Shown here one piece after another: positions 52,099 through 61,058 of a stretch of DNA of 64,000 nucleotides (position 1 is its first letter; every line of letters begins with the position of its first letter). The position numbers were made by a program, and so were the translations under genes. The DNA lies in contig NZ_JBFONW020000002.1 of the NCBI RefSeq assembly GCF_040783535.2, positions 124,001 to 188,000 on the forward strand. The letters run 5' to 3'. Under the pieces are notes generated by a model, which saw nothing but the letters and a program-made list of their open reading frames with translations, was not told the DNA's origin and did not search any database. This DNA comes from Aestuariibius insulae. GTDB lineage: Bacteria; Pseudomonadota; Alphaproteobacteria; Rhodobacterales; Rhodobacteraceae.

Positions 52099-53352
52099 TC
52101 AGACAACGCCGATGATGACCCCAACGCCTGCCATCGCGGCCAAAGTAACCGGGATCGACCATTTCAACCGCAGCAGGAAAACTACGGCGAGCATGATCAG
52201 AACGAAGGCGGCGGGATCAAAGCTGGGCCATTCAGGCAAGAGCGTCCGGATCGGTCCAGCCTCGAGGATCACTGTGCGTGCGAAAAGGACATGAATGGCG
52301 AACCACAAGGAAAGATTGGCGATTACTCCGACAACCGCTGCCGTGATCATGCTCAAAGCGCCGGTAAGGCGAGGTCGGCCCGCCAACCAGTCGATGTAGG
52401 GAGCGCCTGCAAAGATCCAGATAAAGCAAGGTACGAAGGTGGCCCAAAGTGTAATCGCAGCCATCGCGAATGCGGTCGATACGCCGCCCTCCTTGAGTCC
52501 GGCGAGTGCTCCAACGAACTGGGTGACGAGAATAAGGGGGCCGGGTGTCGTTTCTGCCAGGCCCAAGGCGTCGATCATCTCTTCGGTGGTAAGCCAGCCG
52601 AGATTTTGAACCACTTCCTGCGTCATATAGGCAAGCACGGCATAGGCCCCCCCAAAGGTCACGATGGCCAGCTTCGAGAAAAACATCCAGGCACTGACCA
52701 GAAGATCCGCACCCATAAGGGCTGCGAGACCCAGAGGCGCTACCCAGATCAAGCCACCTATAGCGAACACCGACAGGGCGCGCCGGATCGGGACCGGACC
52801 GACCTGGGTGGTTTGTGTGTCGGTGGCCGTTGCAGCTCCGAGTGCGCCAGCGACGAGGATGATAAGGGGAAAGGGAAAAGCAAAGACGAAGAGTGCGACA
52901 AATGCCAGGACTGCTACCGCGCGCTGCAACCGTCCTGTGAGAGCCTTTCTTCCGATCTTGAGCAGCGCTTGCGCTACGATGACGACAACAGCCGCCTTAA
53001 TCCCGAGGAAGGCTGCCTGCACGAGTGGCACATCGCCTAACTCGGCATAGAGCAGCGCCAGAGCCATGATGACTGCCGCACCGGGAAGCACAAACAGCCC
53101 ACCGGCAATCAAGCCACCCGGGATCCCCTTGATGCGCCAGCCAGCATAAGTCGCGAGCTGCATAGCCTCAGGCCCTGGTAAGAGCATGCAAAAGGACAGC
53201 GCCCGCAGGAATTGGTCTTCGGTCAGCCACGAGCGGTCTTCGACCAACTCCTTGTGCATCAACGCGATTTGGGCAGTTGGCCCGCCGAAGGACAGAAGTC
53301 CGATACGAAGGCCGACCCGGGTGATGTCGCCAAGGCTTGGTTTCGCGCCCAT
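52099..53352 (-). CDS. chrA: Chromate efflux transporter ChrA
   Basis: 417 residues with two homologous chromate-transporter halves. The first has SFGGPTAQIALMHKELVEDRSWL and MLLPGPEAMQLATYAGW; the second has TFGGAYAVLAYMTQEVVQNLGWL and AETTPGPLILVTQFVG. About ten transmembrane segments are predicted. ChrA-type carriers export chromate. The start is preceded by the stop of the rhodanese gene, overlapping by one base, so the two are coupled. Confidence 0.92.
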   Translation of the reverse strand: MGAKPSLGDITRVGLRIGLLSFGGPTAQIALMHKELVEDRSWLTEDQFLRALSFCMLLPGPEAMQLATYAGWRIKGIPGGLIAGGLFVLPGAAVIMALALLYAELGDVPLVQAAFLGIKAAVVVIVAQALLKIGRKALTGRLQRAVAVLAFVALFVFAFPFPLIILVAGALGAATATDTQTTQVGPVPIRRALSVFAIGGLIWVAPLGLAALMGADLLVSAWMFFSKLAIVTFGGAYAVLAYMTQEVVQNLGWLTTEEMIDALGLAETTPGPLILVTQFVGALAGLKEGGVSTAFAMAAITLWATFVPCFIWIFAGAPYIDWLAGRPRLTGALSMITAAVVGVIANLSLWFAIHVLFARTVILEAGPIRTLLPEWPSFDPAAFVLIMLAVVFLLRLKWSIPVTLAAMAGVGVIIGVV

Positions 53353-53987
53353 TACAGGTCTCCCCCCGATCGAAGGGCACGATAGGCCGCATCGAGAACC
53401 CGTGACGGATCCCCTGCCTTTATGAGGCGCCCAAGTGAAAGTGGGGCGCAGTCATTCTGCGCAGCGTCGACCACGTGGAGCAGGGCGGGCGTTGCCAGTC
53501 CAATAGCGTCTAGGAATGATGGAAGATCTTCGATCAACGGAGCGTCCCATCGTTCGGCCACGGTTTCGGCCACCTCAGCTTCGACGCGCAAAAGAGTTTG
53601 CCCGTGCAGAAAGCCTTGCAAGATCCAGTCTGCGATATCGGCTATCGGACCATCCGCAACGGTCCAAAGGCCGCTTTGTGGTAAGTTTTCAACTGGTATC
53701 ATGGGAAGGCCGCTTGCTGCCCAGCCAATGGCTCCACTGTCCAGGAACGTTGCATCGGCTCCGCGAGCGCAAAGAAGCGCTGCTGCTCCTTGGCTGATCT
53801 TCAGCCCACGCTGACAAACGGTGATGACCCGGCCGCTGGCCTCCAGAGCTGTCCAATCCATCCGAACGGAGGTTGGAATGAGGCGCGGATCAAGAGCGAA
53901 ATCTTCCGGCAGGCAAAGATCTAGAATGGTGATACTAGCGCCGCCTGCGATTAGATCGGCAAGACGGGAAGGCGAGAGAGGGGACAT
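53352..53987 (-). CDS. Rhodanese-domain protein coupled to chrA
   Basis: 211 residues. A rhodanese fold lies at about 10-110 with a putative active-site Cys in VITVCQRGLKISQGAAALL. The C-terminal half (SGLWTVADGPIADIADWILQGF, then ETVAERWDAPLIEDLPSFLDAIG) resembles the ChrB-type chromate resistance region placed before chrA in many proteobacteria. The exact biochemical role is unclear. Start MSPLSPSRLADLI has AAAAGG with suitable spacing; Met three codons upstream is too close to it. Confidence 0.75.
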   Translation of the reverse strand: MSPLSPSRLADLIAGGASITILDLCLPEDFALDPRLIPTSVRMDWTALEASGRVITVCQRGLKISQGAAALLCARGADATFLDSGAIGWAASGLPMIPVENLPQSGLWTVADGPIADIADWILQGFLHGQTLLRVEAEVAETVAERWDAPLIEDLPSFLDAIGLATPALLHVVDAAQNDCAPLSLGRLIKAGDPSRVLDAAYRALRSGGDL

Positions 53988-54244
53988 GAAAGACATCCTT
54001 TTGGCACAACACCACGGATGCGACCCTTGGGCGTCCCGCCTGACGGGGTGATGTCGCGTCAAACCCCAAGCGCAGGGGTCGCAAAGTGTCCCGTTGCTGT
54101 CAAGAAAAACTGCTTCATCGAAAATTAAGACTGATGGGGTATGATCGTTCATCGAGCGCGCCCTAACCAAGTCTTCAAGGGAGGACTTCGAAAAATGCGT
54201 TCATTAACCTTAACAGACGGTTAAGCTGCGCTCTTGAGAAAAAT

Positions 54245-54590
54245 ATATCGGTGAAAGTGCAGGCTTCTGTTGCCAGGTGCCTGCGAACCCCGCCTAAAGC
54301 TGCAAAGCCTTAGGACTTAGGATTTCGATATTCCGCACAGCTTACGCTGCGAGGGCCATCGGAGCTTTGTTGTCATTTGCAACTAGCTTAAATGTACCGA
54401 TAACGGTGGTAACTCACCGGGACAAAGCAAACCCCTTTAGACGTTCGTCGATCCTGTTTCGGCCCCATGATCCCCAAATGAAGGATATTGGTGGAGCCGC
54501 CGGGTACCGCCCCCGGGTCCGATCCGCTTATTACGAGCGCGTTTATGTCCATAGTCCCGAAGGACAGAAGACATATAGGCCGTTGGACCT
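54245..54590 (-). ncRNA. ssrA: tmRNA, permuted two-piece form
   Basis: On the minus strand the acceptor piece comes first and ends in CCA at 54489, with 3' end GGCTCCACCA. After a 22-base intervening segment the coding piece begins GGGGCCGAA at 54466. The acceptor stem GGGGCCG pairs with CGGCTCC and includes the G3-U70 alanine identity pair. The tag frame at 54342-54380 encodes ANDNKAPMALAA and then TAA. Outer ends are approximate. tmRNA rescues stalled ribosomes and tags the nascent chain for ClpXP; the sspB gene lies close by. Apparent reading frames across this region are not genes. Confidence 0.93.
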
Positions 54591-54621
54591 GTGCTGAAAA
54601 GGGCTGGTTTGATTAGATCGT

Positions 54622-54966
54622 CTAGATATTGTTCCAGACGGCAACGACGAAGACGGCAGCTTCCACTGCAAAGAAAACCCACTTCTTCTTTGTGGTCCCG
54701 TCGAGGATCAGCGAAGTCGCCCGTCCGACAGCGCCGCCCCCCCAGGCAAATCCGATCATCATGTAGGCTGCTGGTGTGCCTAGAATCAGCGCACCCACAC
54801 CAACCCCGACGAAAAGAGCGCCGGACGCGGCGCGCACTTCGGACCGGCCCATCGTCGAGCCGCCGTCGGACAGATCAACAACATCCATTGTGTAAGCAGG
54901 CGCGAGCCAGCCAAGGATCCCAAACCCGATGCTGAGCAATGCCAGCAGGTAGTTGATCATCTCCAT
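54622..54966 (-). CDS. Small membrane protein, DUF4345-like
   Basis: 114 residues with four hydrophobic helices (INYLLALLSIGFGILGWLAP; ASGALFVGVGVGALILG; AAYMMIGFAWGGGAVG; WVFFAVEAAVFVVAVWNNI). The central EVRAASGALFVGVGVG pattern resembles DUF4345 proteins, a membrane family without a known role. ATG at 54966 has TTGGAG 7 bases upstream; a TTG four codons earlier is weaker. It is transcribed toward tmRNA and stops about 30 bp before the tmRNA gene's 5' end, so the tmRNA promoter may lie inside it. Confidence 0.7.
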   Translation of the reverse strand: MEMINYLLALLSIGFGILGWLAPAYTMDVVDLSDGGSTMGRSEVRAASGALFVGVGVGALILGTPAAYMMIGFAWGGGAVGRATSLILDGTTKKKWVFFAVEAAVFVVAVWNNI

Positions 54967-55136
54967 CGTCGGCTCCAATCCTTGCCCGTCAGGGCCAGAG
55001 GTATCTCTTTCTCGAAGGAGGGCAAGATGCCCCGCCTTAATGCCCGCATGGTGTCATTCAGGTAAGACTGCCCGCTGAAACCTCTTGTCAGCGCGCATCG
55101 CTCCGATAACGGTGATGCGATCAGGAACGAGATGCG

Positions 55137-55892
55137 ATGCAGACCATAGACACGTCCTCCCACTGGATCCGGCGAACAGTCAGCTGGGTCGTCTTTTTTG
55201 CCGCCATTCTATTGGCTTGGGTTTTAATGTTCATGTCCGCCCGGATGAGCGGCGTCGACTGGATTGGGCGGCCGGTTGGTCCGAACATGATGCCGATGAC
55301 GGCGTTCGGCGCGCTTTTTCCGATGTGGTCGATCATGATGGCCGCGATGATGCTGCCAACAATGGTGCCGACGCTGAAGGCCTATGAGGATCTCATCAGA
55401 AGTGCGAATGGCAGCCGAGCTGGCTGGAGCGCTCTTCTGGTCGGATACATGGCGATCTGGATCGCGGGCGCTGCTGCTATCTCGGCCGTGCAGGTTGTGC
55501 TGATCAGTATCGGATGGATCGACGGGCTTGGCATTGCGCAACAGAAATGGTTTGCCGCCAGTCTGCTTGTGTTTGCAGGCGCTTTTCAGTTTTCCCGCAC
55601 AAAAGAGATCTGCCACGGCGTTTGCCATGCTCCGATGACATTTTTTCTTGGTCATTGGCGGCCAGGGGCGGTCGGCGGCTTGCGCATGGGACTTGCGCTG
55701 GGGCTCTTTTGCGTTGGATGTTGCTGGGCTTTCATGATGCTGGGATTTGTCGGAGGCGTTATGAGCCTCTTGTGGATGGGGCTCGCGACGATGTTCATGG
55801 TTCTTGAAAAGCTGCCGCAGATCGGTCGCTACGTGACAAAGCCGCTGGGAGGCGTCTTGATCGCGGCGGGCCTTGCCGTAGTGGTCTTTTGA
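55137..55892 (+). CDS. DUF2182 membrane protein
   Basis: 251 residues, about six transmembrane segments. The methionine-rich stretch MWSIMMAAMMLPTMVP near residue 62-78 is the DUF2182 hallmark, and the loop CHGVCHAPMTFFLGHWRPGA carries the paired Cys/His positions that earned the family its 'predicted metal-binding' name. It is followed by GLFCVGCCWAFMMLGFVGGVMS. No function is proven. It begins the run DUF2182-DUF1326-DinB-dmdA. ATG at 55137 follows AGGAACGAG at suitable distance. Confidence 0.85.
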   Translation: MQTIDTSSHWIRRTVSWVVFFAAILLAWVLMFMSARMSGVDWIGRPVGPNMMPMTAFGALFPMWSIMMAAMMLPTMVPTLKAYEDLIRSANGSRAGWSALLVGYMAIWIAGAAAISAVQVVLISIGWIDGLGIAQQKWFAASLLVFAGAFQFSRTKEICHGVCHAPMTFFLGHWRPGAVGGLRMGLALGLFCVGCCWAFMMLGFVGGVMSLLWMGLATMFMVLEKLPQIGRYVTKPLGGVLIAAGLAVVVF

Positions 55893-55907
55893 GTGAGAGA
55901 GAGGCTG

Positions 55908-56615
55908 ATGGCTGACAAACAAAGAACTCCTGCTGATAAGCTCCCGGTGAGCCAGCGGATCGATCAGCGGATGGACAACCCGAAGCGCCGCAAGCTGCAG
56001 CCCACGGATTGGAAAATCGAGGGAGAGCTTTTCCTCAACTGCTCCTGCACCGTCTTTTGTCCCTGTGTGGTCTCACTCGGCGCCCATCCCCCCACCGAGG
56101 GCACGTGCCATGCCTGGATGGCTATCGCGATCGACGAGGGTCATTTCGAGGGTGAAAGCCTAGCTGGTCTCAACGTCGGTCTCCTTGTCGACATCCCAGG
56201 CCGGATGGCCGAGGGCAACTGGAAGGTGGCCGCCTATGTCGATGAGCGGGCGTCCCAGAAGGCCTATAACGGTCTGCTCAAGATCTTCTCGGGTGCTGCG
56301 GGAGGTACGACAGGCCTCTTTACGATGCTTGTTTCGGAAATCATCGGGGCCGAGCGCGAAAAGGTCGAGATCGTCCGAGAAGGAAACAAACGCGGGCTTT
56401 ATATTGGCCGCAAGATCCAGGGGGAGATCGAGATGATCGCGGGCAAGGACGCCGATCACCCCGTGATGATCTCGAATTCGAAATACTGGATGGGGCCCGA
56501 CATCATCGCGGCCAAGGGTCTGAAATCCAGAGTGCGGGACTATGGCCGCGTCTGGGACTTCGGCGGTCTCTCCGCCGAGATCTGCCCGATCTCCTGGCAA
56601 GGACCCAAGCCTTGA
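55908..56615 (+). CDS. DUF1326 domain protein
   Basis: 235 residues. The cysteine cluster NCSCTVFCPCVVSLG near residue 46-58 (CSCxxxCPC) is the DUF1326 motif and could bind a metal. The rest is predicted alpha/beta and soluble, apart from a basic leader of about 35 residues that extends the family core at the N-terminus. DUF1326 and DUF2182 genes are often neighbours, sometimes fused, suggesting one system. A GTG five codons earlier is possible. The stop overlaps the DinB start (TTGA). Confidence 0.85.
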   Translation: MADKQRTPADKLPVSQRIDQRMDNPKRRKLQPTDWKIEGELFLNCSCTVFCPCVVSLGAHPPTEGTCHAWMAIAIDEGHFEGESLAGLNVGLLVDIPGRMAEGNWKVAAYVDERASQKAYNGLLKIFSGAAGGTTGLFTMLVSEIIGAEREKVEIVREGNKRGLYIGRKIQGEIEMIAGKDADHPVMISNSKYWMGPDIIAAKGLKSRVRDYGRVWDFGGLSAEICPISWQGPKP

Positions 56616-57118
56616 TCGGGGCTGAGTATTGCCGGACGATGGCTGCCTATAATGCGTGGCAGAACAAGCAGTTGGTCGACGCGCTTGGGGGTTTGCCGCC
56701 CGGAGAGCTTGGACGTGACCGCGGAGCGTTTTTCGGGTCGATCTTTGCAACGATCAATCATCTGCTCTGGGCCGATGGCGTCTGGGTCGCCCGATTTGAC
56801 GGGGGCGAGCGGCCCGCCGGTAGTATTGCCGACAGCCTGCGCCTGACCGGGCACCTGTCAGATTGGCTTCCCGCCCGGGACGCGATGGATCAGCGCATTA
56901 AGCGATGGGCCGCAAAACTTTCGGATCACGATCTCGAGGGCGATTTGACGTGGTATTCCGGCTCGATCGGGCGAGAGATTACGCGCACCAAGGCTCTTTG
57001 CGTCGTTCAGATCTTTAATCACCAAGCCCATCATCGGGGGCAGATCCACGCGATGCTGACGGCTTCCGGTGATGAGGGCTACGTCACAGATCTGCCCTTC
57101 ATGCCTGACGGCGACTGA
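56612..57118 (+). CDS. DinB family protein
   Basis: 168 residues of a four-helix DinB/YfiT-like protein. Probable metal-binding histidines are in ATINHLLWAD and NHQAHHRGQIHAML. DinB superfamily members include metal-dependent thiol transferases and hydrolases; the substrate here is unknown. The start TTG at 56612 overlaps the DUF1326 stop and allows the conserved YCRTMAAYNAWQN segment; the next ATG would remove it. dmdA begins 2 bp after its stop. Confidence 0.82.
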   Translation: MIGAEYCRTMAAYNAWQNKQLVDALGGLPPGELGRDRGAFFGSIFATINHLLWADGVWVARFDGGERPAGSIADSLRLTGHLSDWLPARDAMDQRIKRWAAKLSDHDLEGDLTWYSGSIGREITRTKALCVVQIFNHQAHHRGQIHAMLTASGDEGYVTDLPFMPDGD

Positions 57119-57120
57119 CC

Positions 57121-58221
57121 ATGGCGCTTCTTTCTCCCTCGCGCCGGTTGCGGCGGACGCCGTTCTCTGAAGGCGTCGAGGCCGCGGAAATTAAGGCATA
57201 TACCGTCTATAATCACATGCTTCTCCCGACTGTCTTCGAAAGCGTTGAGGAGGATTATCGGCACCTTAAAGAGAACGTTCAGATCTGGGATGTTGCCGTC
57301 GAACGTCAGGTGGAATTGCGTGGACCCGATGCAGGCAAACTGATGCAGATGCTGACCCCACGCGATTTGCGCGGGATGCTTCCCGGAATGTGTTATTATC
57401 TGCCGATGGTCGACGAGACGGGCGGCATGCTGAATGATCCGGTCGGTCTGATGCTGGCTGATGATCGCTACTGGATCTCGGTGGCCGACAGCGATCTGCT
57501 CTACTGGGTAAAGGGCATCGCCTATGGCTACCGGCTCGACGTGTTGGTCGATGAACCTGACGTCTCCCCGCTCGCAGTGCAGGGGCCGAAGGCAGACGAT
57601 CTTATGGCGCGGATTTTTGGCGATGCGGTCCGGGATATTCGCTTTTTTCGCTTTGGTATGTTCAACTTCCAAGGCCGCCAGATCCCCGTCGCCCGATCCG
57701 GTTACTCCAAGCAGGGCGGCTTTGAAGTTTATGTCGAAGGCTCCGATCTGGGCATGCCTCTTTGGAATGCTCTTATGGAAGCGGGCCGGGATCTAAACGT
57801 ACGTGCCGGTTGCCCGAATGGGATCGAACGGATCGAAGGTGGTCTTCTGAGCTACGGCAATGACATGACGCGGGAAAATACGCCGCACGAATGTGGTCTT
57901 GGCCGGTTCTGTTCAACCCAGACGGCCATTGGCTGTGTCGGGCGCGACGCGCTGCTTAGGGTTGCGAAGGATGGCCCGTCCCGCCAGATCCGCCCGATCG
58001 AGATCAAGGGCGAGCTACCGCCTTGCGATCGGGTCTGGCCGCTGACGGCGGGAGATGAACGTGTTGGGCAGGTCACCTCGGCAGCCGTCTCGCCGGACTT
58101 CGGCACGGGTATCGCGATAGGGATGGTTCGGATGACCCACTGGACGCCCGGCACCACGCTCACCGCTCACACGCAAGACGGCCCGCGCGAGGCGAGCATT
58201 CGCGATGAATTCTGGATCTGA
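57121..58221 (+). CDS. dmdA: Dimethylsulfoniopropionate demethylase
   Basis: 366 residues, matching DmdA length. The sequence follows the Ruegeria DmdA pattern closely from the N-terminus (LSPSRRLRRTPFSEGVEAA, KAYTVYNHMLLPTVFES) through GGMLNDPVGLML, VSPLAVQGPKADDLMARIFG, SGYSKQGGFEVYVEGSDLGM, PNGIERIEGGLLSYGNDMTREN and TPHECGLGRFC. DmdA moves a methyl group from DMSP to tetrahydrofolate, yielding methylmercaptopropionate. It belongs to the GcvT fold, but the sequence is DmdA-like rather than glycine-cleavage T protein. It is followed 13 bp later by acuI. Confidence 0.93.
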   Translation: MALLSPSRRLRRTPFSEGVEAAEIKAYTVYNHMLLPTVFESVEEDYRHLKENVQIWDVAVERQVELRGPDAGKLMQMLTPRDLRGMLPGMCYYLPMVDETGGMLNDPVGLMLADDRYWISVADSDLLYWVKGIAYGYRLDVLVDEPDVSPLAVQGPKADDLMARIFGDAVRDIRFFRFGMFNFQGRQIPVARSGYSKQGGFEVYVEGSDLGMPLWNALMEAGRDLNVRAGCPNGIERIEGGLLSYGNDMTRENTPHECGLGRFCSTQTAIGCVGRDALLRVAKDGPSRQIRPIEIKGELPPCDRVWPLTAGDERVGQVTSAAVSPDFGTGIAIGMVRMTHWTPGTTLTAHTQDGPREASIRDEFWI

Positions 58222-58234
58222 GGGAGAGAGACCT

Positions 58235-59218
58235 ATGAAAGCACTGATCGTAGAGAAAGACGACGACGGCAAAACCTCTGCCTCCGTCCAGCAGATCGGC
58301 GAAAGCCGCCTTCCCGAGGGCGATGTGACCGTGCAGGTCGAATACTCAACCGTGAATTACAAAGATGGTCTGTGCATAGGGACGGGCGGAGGCCTCGTCC
58401 GCAATTACCCGCATGTGCCGGGCATTGATTTCGCAGGGACGGTCGAACACTCGTCTGATGACAGATACTCCGCAGGCGACAAGGTGGTGTTGACAGGCTG
58501 GCGCGTCGGCGAGGCTCATTGGGGCGGTTACGCAGAGAAGGCCAGCGTTAAGGCCGACTGGTTGGTTCCGCTCCCGAACGGGCTAACGACCCGTCAGGCG
58601 ATGGCGGTTGGAACAGCCGGGTTTACTGCAATGCTGGCGGTAATAGCGCTCGAGGATCACGGCCTGACCCCTGATGGCCCTGAGCCGGTTCTGGTTACGG
58701 GCGCCTCCGGCGGTGTCGGCTCTGTCGCGACCGCTATCTTGGCCAATCTGGGCTACAAGGTTGCTGCCGTCACCGGGCGCCCGGACAATGCGGATTACCT
58801 CAAGGATCTCGGGGCAAACCAGATCGTCGCGCGGGACGAGCTGAACGAGACCACTAAACGCCCGCTTGAAAGCGAAAATTGGTCCGGCTGCATCGATGCG
58901 GTGGGCGGCACAATGCTGGCCCGGGTTCTGGGACAAATGCGTTATGGTGCAAGTGTCGCTGCCGTGGGACTGGCGGGCGGTCCACAGTTGCCCGCGACGG
59001 TGATCCCGTTTCTCTTGAGAGGGGTCAACCTTCTAGGGATCGACAGCGTCATGCAGCCTTACGAGAACCGCCTGCGCGCATGGGAGCGGATCGCAACCGA
59101 CCTGGCGATGGAGAAACTCGAAGCAATGATTCAGCCAGCCACGCTGGAAGACCTGCCCGCATTGGGGGCTGATATCCTGAAAGGTCAGGTAAAGGGGCGT
59201 GTCGTCGTTGAGATCTGA
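58235..59218 (+). CDS. acuI: Acryloyl-CoA reductase (NADPH) AcuI
   Basis: 327 residues of the medium-chain dehydrogenase superfamily without zinc ligands. Marks are STVNYKDGLCIGTGGG, VPGIDFAGTVE, GWRVGEAHWGGYAEKASVKA, and the NADPH fold VTGASGGVGSVATAILA. AcuI reduces acryloyl-CoA to propionyl-CoA, removing the toxic product of DMSP cleavage and of methylmercaptopropionate-independent routes. dmdA-acuI order is the same as in Ruegeria. Confidence 0.93.
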   Translation: MKALIVEKDDDGKTSASVQQIGESRLPEGDVTVQVEYSTVNYKDGLCIGTGGGLVRNYPHVPGIDFAGTVEHSSDDRYSAGDKVVLTGWRVGEAHWGGYAEKASVKADWLVPLPNGLTTRQAMAVGTAGFTAMLAVIALEDHGLTPDGPEPVLVTGASGGVGSVATAILANLGYKVAAVTGRPDNADYLKDLGANQIVARDELNETTKRPLESENWSGCIDAVGGTMLARVLGQMRYGASVAAVGLAGGPQLPATVIPFLLRGVNLLGIDSVMQPYENRLRAWERIATDLAMEKLEAMIQPATLEDLPALGADILKGQVKGRVVVEI

Positions 59219-59360
59219 GCTGTCGCTTTTGTCCGGTTTAGGCGGTATCGCGCTCTCCACCCTTCTGTTAAGCTGCCCGATACTGCGCCCAGAGGCTTCC
59301 GCAAGAGAAGCCATCCTGCCCGGGTAAGACGACGCTCGGTGCCAATAAAGGGAGATCTCG

Positions 59361-61007
59361 ATGACCGACGCTACCGACCAAGGGATACCGCCACCGACAG
59401 ATACTGCACTGCTGGTCGAAACCGACTACGAGATCGGGCAGGACAATGTGGAAGGAAGCGTCGGCCCGTTCGGCTTCGACATTCACAATCCGGTCTTCCT
59501 GATCTCTGGTGTCTCAATCGTGGCTTTTGTGTTCTACACACTAGCCTTGCCAGAGCAGTCTGGGGCGCTTTTCACATGGCTTTTCGATAGCGTCACGAAG
59601 GGGTTTGACTGGTTTTTCCTGGGTTCGGCGAACATCTTCGTTTTGTTCTGCCTTTTCTTAATCGTGACACCTTGGGGCAGCGTGCGCCTCGGGGGCGCGG
59701 CGGCGACACCCGATTACACCTATCTTGGCTGGTTCGCGATGCTCTTTGCCGCGGGCATGGGCATCGGGCTGATGTTCTATGGTGTGTCCGAGCCGATGAG
59801 CCATTTCTCCACGGCGATGGGTGGAGCCGCGGTAGATGAAGCGGGCTTGCGTACGGACTGGTCTCCACTGGCCGGCGCCGCGGATAATCAGGCTGAGGCC
59901 ATGCGTCTTGGCATGGCTGCTACGATTTTTCACTGGGGTCTGCACCCGTGGGCGATCTATGCGATCGTGGCTCTCGCGTTGGCGCTATTCACTTACAACA
60001 AGGGTCTGCCGCTGACGATCCGGTCTGCGTTCTATCCGCTTCTTGGCGACCGCGTCTGGGGCTGGCCGGGTCACATCATTGATACGCTCGCTGTCTTTGC
60101 GACGCTCTTCGGACTTGCAACTTCGCTTGGCTTCGGTGCGACGCAGGCAAATGCAGGCCTGAACGAACTTTTTGGTATCCCTACAGGTCCGACAACGGAG
60201 GTCATCCTGATTTCTGTGATTACGGCTGTCGCTCTGGTGTCTGTCGTTCGCGGTCTCGACGGCGGGGTGAAGGTCCTGTCAGAGTTAAATATGGGGCTCG
60301 CTTTCCTGCTCCTCTTTTTCGTTCTGCTCGTTGGCCCGACCCTCGCCTTGTTGGCGATCTTCTGGGACTCGCTTGTCGCTTACGTTCAGTATCTTCCGGC
60401 TCTTTCCAATCCGATTGGGCGTGAGGATGTGAACTTCAGTCAGGGTTGGACCTCGTTCTACTGGGCCTGGTGGATCAGCTGGTCGCCTTTTGTCGGCATG
60501 TTCATCGCCCGCGTCAGCCGGGGCCGGACAGTCCGCGAATTCGTCACCTGTGTGCTGCTGATCCCAAGTCTGGTCTGCGTTCTCTGGATGAGCGTCTTCG
60601 GTGGAACGGCAATCCTTCAGGTTGCGAATGACGGATACACGGCTGCGCAAGATGCCGATCTACCGCTCCAGCTCTTCAAGATGCTCGATCAGCTACCGCT
60701 TGCGCAAATTACCTCGTTCATCGGCATCGTTCTGGTCATCGTCTTTTTCGTGACCTCCTCCGATAGCGGATCGCTCGTCATCGATACGATTACCGCAGGT
60801 GGCAAGATTGATGCTCCGGTGGCACAGCGTGTGTTCTGGTGCATTTTCGAAGGAGCGGTCGCGATCGTTCTGCTTCTTTCCGTGGGCGGATTGAAGTCGC
60901 TTCAATCTATGGTCATCTCGACAGGGTTGCCGTTCACGCTGGTTCTACTTGTCATGTGTTACGCGATCTTCAAAGGTCTGGTCAGCGAAAGGCGTGGCAC
61001 CGGTTGA
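59361..61007 (+). CDS. BCCT-family transporter, probably for DMSP
   Basis: 548 residues with about 12 transmembrane helices. Family signatures include GMGIGLMFYGVSEPMSHF, GLHPWAIYAIVAL, and FYWAWWISWSPFVGMFIARVSRGRTVREF. These carriers take up betaine, choline or DMSP. The position right after dmdA-acuI points to DMSP; family-based certainty only covers the quaternary ammonium or sulphonium class. 142 bp separate it from acuI, so it may have its own promoter. Confidence 0.9.
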   Translation: MTDATDQGIPPPTDTALLVETDYEIGQDNVEGSVGPFGFDIHNPVFLISGVSIVAFVFYTLALPEQSGALFTWLFDSVTKGFDWFFLGSANIFVLFCLFLIVTPWGSVRLGGAAATPDYTYLGWFAMLFAAGMGIGLMFYGVSEPMSHFSTAMGGAAVDEAGLRTDWSPLAGAADNQAEAMRLGMAATIFHWGLHPWAIYAIVALALALFTYNKGLPLTIRSAFYPLLGDRVWGWPGHIIDTLAVFATLFGLATSLGFGATQANAGLNELFGIPTGPTTEVILISVITAVALVSVVRGLDGGVKVLSELNMGLAFLLLFFVLLVGPTLALLAIFWDSLVAYVQYLPALSNPIGREDVNFSQGWTSFYWAWWISWSPFVGMFIARVSRGRTVREFVTCVLLIPSLVCVLWMSVFGGTAILQVANDGYTAAQDADLPLQLFKMLDQLPLAQITSFIGIVLVIVFFVTSSDSGSLVIDTITAGGKIDAPVAQRVFWCIFEGAVAIVLLLSVGGLKSLQSMVISTGLPFTLVLLVMCYAIFKGLVSERRGTG

Positions 61008-61058
61008 CGCGCCTTGTCTCGCACTAGGTGTTCGGCGACGCGTTCGCTGAGGATCTGA

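Noticed and set aside
54018..54060. Nested stems GCGAC/GTCGC and CCCG/CGGG upstream of the rhodanese gene, considered as a riboswitch
   Set aside because: On the transcribed minus strand two of the inner pairs become C-A mismatches, and no known riboswitch consensus fits.
54367..54682. Open frames of 76-81 residues on both strands
   Set aside because: They lie across the tmRNA gene, have no start signals and are explained by the RNA.
61030..61045. GTTC-N8-GTTC just upstream of the photolyase start, resembling an alphaproteobacterial LexA box
   Set aside because: The spacing is 8, not the 7 of the GTTC-N7-GTTC consensus.
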